Shown one piece after another: positions 8,214 through 15,275 of a stretch of DNA of 64,000 nucleotides. The translations under genes were made by a program, and so were the position numbers. Each line of letters opens with the position of its first letter. The first letter of the stretch is position 1. The stretch comes from an uncultured Lachnospiraceae bacterium (lineage in GTDB: Bacteria; Bacillota; Clostridia; Lachnospirales; Lachnospiraceae). A model generated the notes under the pieces. It worked only from the letters and a program-made list of their open reading frames with translations, had not been told where the DNA came from and did no database searches. The DNA lies in contig CALWRS010000001.1 in the NCBI GenBank assembly GCA_944384025.1, positions 62,001 to 126,000 of the forward strand. Direction: 5' to 3'.

Positions 8214-9604
8214 TGAAGAAAAAGAAAATGAAGAAAAAATCTGACTGGCTTACGAAAGAGAAGAAACGTAGGGCAAAGAAAAAGGATAGGGGAATTGTGG
8301 ACGTAATGATGCTTATGCGCCACTTTTTTAAAGAACTCCCACAATGGCTGAATGAGATGGCAGATCCACGCAACCTTTCCTATATCACTTATAGCCAGTC
8401 CGACCTGGTGTTGATGGGAATCCTGAAAAATATGTGTGCAGTAAAAAGCATGCGTTCGATGGAAGAAACCTTTAACGAGCAGCAGTGTATCGACACCCTT
8501 CGGCTTCTGTCCGGAGACCGGGGGCTGATGGAAATGCCGCATGCAGATACCCTGAATTATTATCTGGAACGCCTGTCTCCGGCCTGTCTGGCGGATGTAA
8601 GGAAAAAGATGGTAAAAAGTCTGATCCGGAAGAAAAGTTTTTACCATTCCAGACTCCTTGGAAAATACTGGCGTATCATCATAGATGGTACGGGACTCTT
8701 CTATTTTCGTGAAAAACACTGTGAGAACTGCCTTGTGACAACCATTGTACGGGAAGAGGAAGGAAAAGAAGTTAAGATAAAGAGATATTATCATAAAGTA
8801 CTGGAGGCAAAGCTGGTACTGGCGCCGGGAATCATCATCAGTCTGGACACGGAGTTTATAGAAAACGAGAATGAGGACGTCAGTAAGAATGACTGTGAGA
8901 TGAATGCAGCAAAAAGGCTGCTGGACCGGCTGGGAAAGGAATACCCGAGGCTGCCCATCTGCCTGCAGGGGGATGCCCTCTACGCGGCAGAGCCGGTCAT
9001 GGAGATCTGCCGCAATCACAAATGGAGATATATCTTGACCCAGAAAGCGACACGGCAGAAAATCCTGGCGGAGAGTTATGAGTGGATAGCCGGTGGAGGC
9101 GGAGCGGAAAGAGCAGAAGGGCTGGGGAAAGAAAAGGGGATGGGAGAATACGTCAACCACGTAGAAGAAACTGCAGGGAAGAAGGAAGAAGCAAATATGT
9201 ATCGCTACTGGTATGAAACAAATGAGTCCGGGAAGAAAGAAACCCATGAATTCCAGTGGATCACAAACATTGAGCTGACGAAGAGAAACCTGGAGGAAAT
9301 GATAGAAGCAGGGCGTGGGAGATGGAAAATAGAGAATGAGGGATTTAATAACCAGAAAAACGGGATCTATGATATAGAGCACTTAAACAGCCGGGACAGT
9401 AATGCGATGAAAAACCACTATCTGATCACCCAGATAGCCGACATTGTTATGCAGATCTACCTGTCGTTTAGTCCGTTAAGGAAAGAGATAGGACAGAGCA
9501 TAAAAAATACATCTTCATGGTTACTGGAAAGCTTTCGTAGACACACAGTAACGGATGAAGATGTATCCTACATCTCGAGATACACAACGGTGTATCTCGA
9601 ATAA
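8213..9604 (+). CDS. DDE transposase (IS4/ISNCY-like, family unassigned)
   Basis: The 463-residue protein has a very basic N-terminus (MKKKKMKKKSDW) and a DDE catalytic layout: IIDGTGLF (first Asp), QGDALY (second Asp) and RWKIENEGFNNQKN (Glu). The YREK-like spacing around the glutamate and the NHYLITQIADIVMQ helix resemble IS4-type transposases. It appears full length and intact. Its ribosome site is buried in a hairpin (8156-8213). A perfect 11-bp inverted repeat with a 4-base loop lies at the very end of the gene (9575-9600). It interrupts a GNAT gene. Confidence 0.85.
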   Translation: MKKKKMKKKSDWLTKEKKRRAKKKDRGIVDVMMLMRHFFKELPQWLNEMADPRNLSYITYSQSDLVLMGILKNMCAVKSMRSMEETFNEQQCIDTLRLLSGDRGLMEMPHADTLNYYLERLSPACLADVRKKMVKSLIRKKSFYHSRLLGKYWRIIIDGTGLFYFREKHCENCLVTTIVREEEGKEVKIKRYYHKVLEAKLVLAPGIIISLDTEFIENENEDVSKNDCEMNAAKRLLDRLGKEYPRLPICLQGDALYAAEPVMEICRNHKWRYILTQKATRQKILAESYEWIAGGGGAERAEGLGKEKGMGEYVNHVEETAGKKEEANMYRYWYETNESGKKETHEFQWITNIELTKRNLEEMIEAGRGRWKIENEGFNNQKNGIYDIEHLNSRDSNAMKNHYLITQIADIVMQIYLSFSPLRKEIGQSIKNTSSWLLESFRRHTVTDEDVSYISRYTTVYLE

Positions 9605-9799
9605 CAAGGTAATTATACAACAGGCGGTGGTGGAATGGAAGATGCAATTTAAATAAATATGCACATTTTTTGAAAGAGGGATTATTGCAGCCAAGGAATG
9701 TGGACAACTTTTCTGAAGCAGATGTCTTCAGTGGAAAAGAATCGTAACCAATATATTCCGGCTGGAAAGTTGGGATTTTCAATATTTATTCTTTGGCGC

Positions 9800-10281
9800 T
9801 GCAGATAGTGAAAATCAATTTGCAGGATGCGGTTGTCTTGATAAATGTAATTCTGCAGAGGAATGGATTCGTATATGTAAATTGAGAAATAGCGAGGAAA
9901 CATGTAACGACGGAGGAACAACGGTACCTTCAGATATGTATCTTGCAGTACGAAAAAGCGATGACAGAATTGTAGGGATTATTGATTTGAGACACCACAT
10001 TGATCACCCTATTCTTGGAACATGGGGCGGCCATACTGGCTATTCGGTTCGCCCTTAAGAAAGAAGAAAAGGATATGCGAAAGAGATGCTTCGTTTGAAC
10101 ATCAGAAATGCAAGGAATTTGGGTATCAAAAAAATGCTTGTTACTTGTGATGAAACCAATAAAGCCAGCGAACAGACTATTATTTCAAATGGCGGTATTT
10201 TTGAAAAAAAGTATTGAAGTTGAAGGAACTGTTATAAAAAGATATTGGATTGACTTAATGAAAGTAGGTGAAGAGGGATGA
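9800..10281 (+). pseudogene. GNAT acetyltransferase remnant (body of the gene split by the IS)
   Basis: The frame beginning at the right 12-base repeat reads ADSENQFAGCGCLDKCNS, continuing the GNAT start seen before the IS (… IIDNDADS). It then shows GNAT features (MYLAVRKSDDRIVGIIDLRH, HTGYSVRP, ERRKGYAKEMLRL, NIGV-like end). It is broken by an in-frame TAA at 10056-10058 and a frameshift near 10212, after which IEVEGTVIKRYWIDL continues to a stop at 10279-10281. It is therefore a pseudogene even without the IS. Confidence 0.75.
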
Positions 10282-10682
10282 GATACTATCGTATTCACAC
10301 TGCTGATATAGCATATATCACGCAACAGCCGAGAGGAATTTTTACTGCAATTGGTAAACTGGTTGACGCAGGTATTCTATCCGAGGAGGAAACTGAAGAA
10401 TACTGGAAAAATCGAGCCTATTTCGAAAAGGTATTGCCGGTGCCTCCCTTTTATGAAGAAGGTAATCCGGACAAGGCTATCACTTGGTTTAAAGATACTC
10501 CTGAGGGAAATCAGATTTATTCTGAAATGACATTTTACAGGGAGATGGCAAGAAAATATGGGACGCAGCTATATATGTCTGAGTGTGATGAGATTCCCGG
10601 GGAAATCATCTACGAGGATGATTTTCAGATTGCCATCAAGAATCAGAGGACCGATATTCGTATTACAACACATAAAATATAG
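10278..10682 (+). CDS. Hypothetical protein, 134 aa
   Basis: I do not recognise this protein. It is acidic and soluble, with no signal peptide or membrane helix. It starts at ATG 10278, overlapping the stop of the decayed GNAT gene by 4 bases after a GAAGAGGG ribosome site, and ends 9 bases before the next gene. Overlap and spacing suggest it was translated in an operon with the GNAT and TIM-barrel genes. Features that may help: a helical first half (FTAIGKLVDAGILSEEETEEYWKNR) and a PPFYEEGNPDKAITWFK centre. Confidence 0.7.
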   Translation: MRYYRIHTADIAYITQQPRGIFTAIGKLVDAGILSEEETEEYWKNRAYFEKVLPVPPFYEEGNPDKAITWFKDTPEGNQIYSEMTFYREMARKYGTQLYMSECDEIPGEIIYEDDFQIAIKNQRTDIRITTHKI

Positions 10683-10691
10683 GAGCATCTT

Positions 10692-11588
10692 ATGAGAAAA
10701 ATACTATGTTCGACAGGGGCATTGTTTCCGCGAACAACGCCCGAAAAGTATATTGCGCTTGGTGATATGGCAGACAAACTAAACTGCGATGGATTTGAGT
10801 TCATGGTGGACAGTACGATGTATGAAAATGTGCACAAGCTAATTCAAATCGTTAAGCCACTGAAGTTATGGATTCCGGTGGTGCATTGTCAGAAATCGCT
10901 GGGGGAATCTTTATGTGGTATGAAAGCTTGGTTTGACGAGACAGGATATCATGAATACAGAATGACGGATGAGGAGGATCGGACAGCCTTCCAAAACGGG
11001 ATAGAACGCTTTCGAGTGAATTTGGAGATTGCAGGTGCCTTCGGTGCTGGCAAAATGGTGCTCCACCTCTGGAACGGTATTGTATCTGATAAGAATCTTT
11101 CCAAAAACATCGAACGCTTTGGCGTGTTAAATGAACTGGCGAGAGCTTCCCGGGTAGAACTGATGATTGAAAATGTGGTATGTAACCACAAGAATCCTCA
11201 CGAAAACATAAGAAGAGTACACGAAGCATACCGATGCGCCACTTTTGTCTATGACACCAAGATGTCTGAGTTTCACAATCAGACCATGGAACTGTTTTTA
11301 CCTGAGTGGGACTGGTTGCTTCGTGAACATCTGGTATCACACATGCACATCAATGACTATAATGGCGGATACATGGACTGGAGCAATCTGAGAACACTTC
11401 CCGTCGGAGCGGGAAAGATTGATTTTACAGGTTTTTTTGATAAGCTTGCACAGTATGACTATGCGGGTGATTTTACGGTGGAAGCAACAGCAATTTGCAG
11501 GGAAACCGGTAAAGTGGATTACGCTATGCTGAATGAGTGTTTTGATAGAATTCGTAATTTGCAGTTACATACCCAAAATCATAAATAA
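10692..11588 (+). CDS. TIM-barrel sugar isomerase / AP-endonuclease-2-like protein
   Basis: The 298-residue protein resembles the AP_endonuc_2/xylose-isomerase-like TIM barrels. It shows the strand-end acidic and histidine residues expected for metal binding: WIPVVHCQKSLGE, MVLHLWNG, VELMIENVV, FVYDTKMSEFHNQ, SHMHINDYNGG, and FTVEATAI at the end. Members isomerise or epimerise sugars or keto-acids; the substrate cannot be told. A good AGGAG site precedes ATG 10692. The neighbour downstream is a nucleoside-phosphorylase-like gene, so the pair may process a ribose-containing compound, which is inference only. Confidence 0.75.
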   Translation: MRKILCSTGALFPRTTPEKYIALGDMADKLNCDGFEFMVDSTMYENVHKLIQIVKPLKLWIPVVHCQKSLGESLCGMKAWFDETGYHEYRMTDEEDRTAFQNGIERFRVNLEIAGAFGAGKMVLHLWNGIVSDKNLSKNIERFGVLNELARASRVELMIENVVCNHKNPHENIRRVHEAYRCATFVYDTKMSEFHNQTMELFLPEWDWLLREHLVSHMHINDYNGGYMDWSNLRTLPVGAGKIDFTGFFDKLAQYDYAGDFTVEATAICRETGKVDYAMLNECFDRIRNLQLHTQNHK

Positions 11589-11614
11589 AGCAAATTAGAG
11601 GAGGAAAATCATTT

Positions 11615-12409
11615 ATGAAAAAGAGAATGATTGAGATTATGGACAAATTTCATCAATACAATTCTGATAACATGGCATATCTTGCTTTCGGTCTTGATAA
11701 GAATGAACACTATGATGCGCTGGTTGTTGCACCAAGCTTTTCTCCGTATAAACTTAAGATGGATAGCTATTGCAAGGTCACAACCTTAAAGGAAGGCGCA
11801 TATATTGCGGGATATCTCGTTGAAAAAGATGACCTTAAGATTGCATGGATAAAAACTGCATCATCAGATTCAAATTTGATTGATCATGTGGCAGTATGTG
11901 CAGAGTTGACTTTTGACAAAATGATTTTTATAGGTGCAGTTGGTGCATTAAAACCGGAGTTTGAGCTTGGCGATTTGTGTACACCTTCTTATTCGATCGC
12001 AGGTGGTTCTGCACATACCTATCTGAAAGATTCCATCAAAGATTTTGTCCCTTTTGAAAGGGTAGAACCTGACATGGCATTTATAAACAATATTGTTGGA
12101 ATCGCGGAAGAAAGCGGTTATGAATTAAAGAAAGCATCTGTATTTTGCACACCTTCAATTGCTGCAGAATACTATCATCTTGAAGAAATAAAAGAGTTCG
12201 ATACTGACTTAATTGAAATGGAAACAGCGTCTCTTTATCTTATGGCAGATTTATTGGAGATACCGACAGTTGCGCTTCTGGTAGTATCAGATAATTCTGC
12301 TACAGGAGCCGCTTTGGTAGGTCGGACAGATGAGGAACAGAGTAGATATGACTATGGGCGAAACGTAGTACTTCCTACAATGATATTAAAGACTGCAGAT
12401 GCCAAGTGA
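11615..12409 (+). CDS. Nucleoside phosphorylase / nucleosidase family protein (PNP_UDP_1-like)
   Basis: The 264-residue protein has the phosphorylase-superfamily signature order: IGAVGALKPEFELGDLCTP with the glycine loop, a central substrate region, DLIEMETASLYLMADLLEIP with the conserved Met-Glu that binds ribose, and a final VVSDNS aspartate as in purine nucleoside phosphorylases. It probably cleaves the glycosidic bond of a nucleoside or related molecule in the cytoplasm. ATG 11615 follows GAGGAGG. It ends the cargo operon that begins with the GNAT genes. Confidence 0.75.
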   Translation: MKKRMIEIMDKFHQYNSDNMAYLAFGLDKNEHYDALVVAPSFSPYKLKMDSYCKVTTLKEGAYIAGYLVEKDDLKIAWIKTASSDSNLIDHVAVCAELTFDKMIFIGAVGALKPEFELGDLCTPSYSIAGGSAHTYLKDSIKDFVPFERVEPDMAFINNIVGIAEESGYELKKASVFCTPSIAAEYYHLEEIKEFDTDLIEMETASLYLMADLLEIPTVALLVVSDNSATGAALVGRTDEEQSRYDYGRNVVLPTMILKTADAK

Positions 12410-12499
12410 AGCGTCATATATAGAAATGTAAGGTAAGTTCCTTATTTTGTACAATATGTTAATATGTTCGAGATAATAAATAGAAACTCTGAAAAATTC

Positions 12500-12528
12500 T
12501 TGACAAAAACGAACAAATATTCTATATT
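12500..12528 (+). promoter_or_regulatory. Sigma-A-type promoter
   Basis: TTGACA at 12500-12505 and TATATT at 12523-12528 are separated by 17 bases. It drives the gene-poor stretch ahead of mobC. Confidence 0.6.
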
Positions 12529-12534
12529 ATCAAC

Positions 12535-12783
12535 GGAGATTCTATACCCAAAAACAGAAAATGGGAATATACAAACAAAGCTCAAACCCGTGTGGTTTGG
12601 GCTTTTTCCAATTTCGTAAGAACTCTGAGAACAACAATTTGCAAAAAGTCAATTATCACTTTGGGAAAGTTTTTGGACAGAATTTTTCACAAAACTGTTT
12701 GTGCAACACTAACAAACTTTGGGGAATGTATAGTCTCGCAAAGGTAACAACATGGCAATCGAGTAGTATCGGTTGCTTTTTTG
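12535..12783 (+). ncRNA. Candidate non-coding transcript or attenuated leader between two terminators
   Basis: No convincing gene lies in the 458 bases between 12410 and 12868. Downstream of the 12500-12528 promoter there is a hairpin at 12579-12602 (AGCTCAAACC with GGTTTGGGCT) followed by T5, and a second at 12755-12776 (GCAATCGA with TCGGTTGC) followed by T6. The transcript may be a leader that is terminated early, or a small RNA, with read-through to mobC. The short open frame 12561-12797 crosses both hairpins and is not believed. Confidence 0.35.
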
Positions 12784-12868
12784 TTGCTCATTTTTAGAAA
12801 TTATCGACTGTCCCGGAAGAATGATTTCTAAAAGATTACAAATGTGAAAAAAATGGAGGAAAAGAAAA

Positions 12869-13225
12869 GTGAAAGAGTATTCAAAAGGTATTTATGTGAA
12901 ATTTAAGCCGGAGGAGGTGGAGATGATTCATGAACGTATGAAGGAGGCCGGAGTTCAAAATATGAGCGCCTTTATCAGAAAAATGGCTTTGAATGGATAT
13001 TTGATCAATTTGCGATGGCCAGATTTGAGTAAGGTGTTGTCCTTGCATTCAAGAATTAGCAATAACCTAAATCAGTATGCTAAAAAAGCAAATGAAACCG
13101 GAAATATCTACAGAGAGGATATTGCTGAATTAAAAGAGATGCATGCTGAGCAAACTAAGTTACTTAGAAAAACGCTTAAGTCAGTTATACATCTTTATGA
13201 TGTAGATTCAAAGAAGAGAAATTAA
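12869..13225 (+). CDS. MobC-like relaxosome accessory protein
   Basis: The 118-residue protein has the ribbon-helix-helix-like N-terminus and the MSAFIRKMALNGYLINLRWPDL stretch typical of MobC accessory proteins, followed by a helical C-terminal half. MobC proteins help the relaxase bind and open oriT DNA. GTG 12869 is preceded by ATGGAGGA. A relaxase gene normally follows; here there is none, only a short structured stretch and small genes. Confidence 0.75.
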   Translation: MKEYSKGIYVKFKPEEVEMIHERMKEAGVQNMSAFIRKMALNGYLINLRWPDLSKVLSLHSRISNNLNQYAKKANETGNIYREDIAELKEMHAEQTKLLRKTLKSVIHLYDVDSKKRN

Positions 13226-13297
13226 ATATTATGAAAAAGCGACAGCGTGGCTCTGCGGCTTGACAGCAGTTTAGGGGGATTGGGGCATACTCCACAA

Positions 13298-13337
13298 CAA
13301 GCAAAAATGCGCCGGGTATATACCGGTGCACTGCTTG
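13298..13337 (+). other. Inverted repeat downstream of mobC (possible oriT or relaxase-deletion scar)
   Basis: CAAGCA (13298-13303) pairs with TGCTTG (13332-13337) and, nested inside, TGCGCCGG pairs with CCGGTGCA. No T-run follows, so it does not look like a terminator. It occupies the place where the relaxase gene would be expected after mobC. It may be an oriT hairpin or what is left after deletion; there is no direct proof. Confidence 0.35.
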
Positions 13338-13394
13338 CCGATTTGTGAAATAGCATGATAGTTAGTATGAATAATGTCAGAAAGGATTTTAATT

Positions 13395-13631
13395 ATGGTT
13401 AAGAATAAAGTGGTTCTAAAAGAAAGAGATGCATGGAGTGATTTGGCAAATTTTATCGGAGAGATGGTAGCAAAGTATGCAGAAGCAATGGATTTGGATA
13501 GTTTACCGGATCCGGATCATTATCTTATCATGAAAAGAATAAAACAGCTGTATGTCGAATTTTATAAAGAGAAGAATATTGAAAAATTCAGAAATGCAAA
13601 ACTCTCTATTGAAAGAAAAGCTGTCGCATGA
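13395..13631 (+). CDS. Small hypothetical protein, 78 aa
   Basis: I do not recognise this protein. ATG 13395 is preferred over ATG 13374 because AGAAAGGAT lies about 9 bases upstream of it. The product (MVKNKVVLKERDAW …) is soluble, helical and mixed in charge. It lies between the mobC-associated hairpin and an XRE regulator, in codon use matching the element. Confidence 0.55.
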   Translation: MVKNKVVLKERDAWSDLANFIGEMVAKYAEAMDLDSLPDPDHYLIMKRIKQLYVEFYKEKNIEKFRNAKLSIERKAVA

Positions 13632-13704
13632 TATCATAACCGTAATGACGGATATATAAATTACGAAATACGGATATATATGGAATGTTGATGGAGGAAA
13701 AATC

Positions 13705-14070
13705 ATGATTATCAGTGAAAGAATTTTTTATGTGATGGAGCAGAAGAACATAACGCAGTTGGAACTCTCAAGAAGAACTGGAATTGCAACGAGTAACATC
13801 AGTGACTGGAAAAAGAAAAAGACAAATCCAAAAGCGGATTGTTTGCTTTCAATATGTGATGCATTAGATATTACTCCTGAACAGCTTTTAACGGGGAAGG
13901 GAATTGACCCGGAATATAAAGATGCAGATATGGATTATGAAGTCACTAGGGCGGATATTAAGATTTTAAAACAGATACATAGTCTAGGTGATGAGCAGTA
14001 TAAACGACTGATGGCGTATATAAAGGCCTTGCAGAAGTTGGAACAGATGGAGAGTATTGTGGAGGATTGA
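13705..14070 (+). CDS. XRE-family helix-turn-helix regulator
   Basis: The 121-residue protein has an N-terminal Cro/CI-type helix-turn-helix (about residues 5-60; TQLELSRRTGIATSNISDWKK with turn and recognition helix) and a helical C-terminal part likely for dimerisation. It is a probable repressor of element genes. ATG 13705 follows TGGAGGAAAAATC. Two inverted repeats lie directly downstream, ahead of the ORF6N gene. Confidence 0.88.
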   Translation: MIISERIFYVMEQKNITQLELSRRTGIATSNISDWKKKKTNPKADCLLSICDALDITPEQLLTGKGIDPEYKDADMDYEVTRADIKILKQIHSLGDEQYKRLMAYIKALQKLEQMESIVED

Positions 14071-14091
14071 TTAATCTCAAGTTGCGTTAAC

Positions 14092-14155
14092 GTTCAAGGT
14101 GAATTAACTGCACCTTGAATCAAAAATCCATGAAGTCACAATTTGTGACTTCATG
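14092..14155 (+). promoter_or_regulatory. Two inverted repeats upstream of the ORF6N gene, one a perfect 27-base palindrome
   Basis: CAAGGTG and CACCTTG form a 7-bp inverted repeat spanning about 14095-14118. At 14129-14155 two 13-base arms (CATGAAGTCACAA and its complement) flank a single T. The latter core, AGTCAC-N5-GTGACT, recurs in altered form inside the ORF6N gene (14424-14446). It is an operator or RNA-hairpin candidate. Confidence 0.6.
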
Positions 14156-14212
14156 AAATGGAATTGAAAAATCAATCTGACGGAACTAATAACCGGTTTG
14201 GTAGGAGGAAAA

Positions 14213-15226
14213 ATGGAAGATACAAAGGAATTGATTACTACAGATGATATTCGTAGTAAAGTGTATATAATTCGCGGACAGCAGGTAATGCTGGATAAAG
14301 ATTTAGCAGAAATCTATGGATATGAAGTCAAACGATTAAATGAGCAGGTGAAGCGGAACATTAGTAGATTTCCAGAGGATTTCATGTTTCAACTAAATAA
14401 AGAAGAAATACCGGAGGGATTTTCAAAGTCGCAGTTTGCGACTTTGAACGAAAAGAGTAATAGACAGGGATCCAATATTAAAAAGATGCCTTTTGCGTTT
14501 ACAGAGCAAGGAATCTATATGCTTGCTACAGTACTTCGCGGAGAATTAGCAGAGCAACAAAGCATTTTTATTATGCGTACCTTTAGAGAAATGCGACATT
14601 ATATTAAACAGAACCAGCAATTTGTAACAAGATCTGAAATGGAGTTACTATCATCTAAAGTTACTGAAATATCAGTGCAGACAGCTGGGTTAATAGATAA
14701 ACAGAAACAAACAGACCAAAAGGTTAATTTGATTCAAAAGAATGTTGAACAGCTAAGTGAGAATTTTATTTCGGAAAAAGATGTCAAGAATTTTGTGATT
14801 TATAAAGGTCAGAAGTTAGAAGCCGACATTGCTTACACAGAAATCTATCAGAAAGCAAAGAAATCAATCTATGTTGTAGATGATTATATGAATGCAAAAT
14901 CATTACAACATCTTTCACAGAAGGCTAATGGTGTGGAGGTTGTTTTATTCACAGAAAATGGAAAAGGTAGGAAGGGATTTCTTACAAAATCTTTAGTGAC
15001 CGATTTTCAAAATGAATATCCTTCTCTTCGAATTAAGTCTAATCCCGATTGTCATGACAGGTTAATTGTACTTGATTATGGTGAGGAGACAGAACTGGTT
15101 TATCACTGCGGGGCATCAAGTAAAGATGCAGGGAAGAAACTTTGTGCTATTAATCAGATTACAGAAACCGCAATTATTCATCCGGTAATAGATAGATTAC
15201 TCTCGTTGCCGGATAAACAGATATAA
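14213..15226 (+). CDS. ORF6N-domain DNA-binding protein with C-terminal PLD-like domain
   Basis: The 337-residue protein begins with an ORF6N domain (residues about 10-120: KVYIIRGQQVMLDKDLAEIYG, then RFPEDFMFQL, and FAFTEQGIYMLATVLRG), known from phage and mobile-element regulators. A coiled linker follows. The C-terminal part (about 195-330) has a phospholipase-D-like look with HDRLIVLD and YHCGASSKDAGKK. ATG 14213 is chosen because TAGGAGG precedes it. An imperfect palindrome (14424-14446) is embedded in the codons for KSQFATL. Function is probably regulatory or defensive; the substrate is unknown. Confidence 0.82.
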   Translation: MEDTKELITTDDIRSKVYIIRGQQVMLDKDLAEIYGYEVKRLNEQVKRNISRFPEDFMFQLNKEEIPEGFSKSQFATLNEKSNRQGSNIKKMPFAFTEQGIYMLATVLRGELAEQQSIFIMRTFREMRHYIKQNQQFVTRSEMELLSSKVTEISVQTAGLIDKQKQTDQKVNLIQKNVEQLSENFISEKDVKNFVIYKGQKLEADIAYTEIYQKAKKSIYVVDDYMNAKSLQHLSQKANGVEVVLFTENGKGRKGFLTKSLVTDFQNEYPSLRIKSNPDCHDRLIVLDYGEETELVYHCGASSKDAGKKLCAINQITETAIIHPVIDRLLSLPDKQI

Positions 15227-15275
15227 CTTGCGGCCGATTTTTCGACTGCAAGATTGATGTTATGAGGTGAAAAGA

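Larger units (their letters stand above)
8106..9799 (+). mobile_element. Insertion sequence with a single DDE transposase
   Basis: The segment of about 1.69 kb between the two 12-base repeats carries one transposase gene, an upstream hairpin covering its ribosome site, and about 195 bases with no recognised gene after the transposase. A short imperfect terminal inverted repeat (AAGAATAAA at 8114-8122, TTTATTCTT at 9785-9793) is possible but low in complexity. The family is not assigned. The exact right end is uncertain and may lie closer to 9604. Confidence 0.6.

Noticed and set aside
8081..9382. 433-codon minus-strand frame over the IS
   Set aside because: It is antisense to the transposase, whose DDE motifs are clear. 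The product is a Phe/Leu/Cys-rich shadow.
9575..9600. Terminator at the end of the transposase gene
   Set aside because: The stem is perfect but no T-run follows on either strand; it lies inside coding sequence.
12561..12797. 78-codon frame in the mobC leader
   Set aside because: It crosses two terminator-like hairpins and has no ribosome site.
15267..15275. GTG 15267 as start of the serine recombinase
   Set aside because: The GAGGTG ribosome site overlaps this GTG; ATG 15276 has better spacing.
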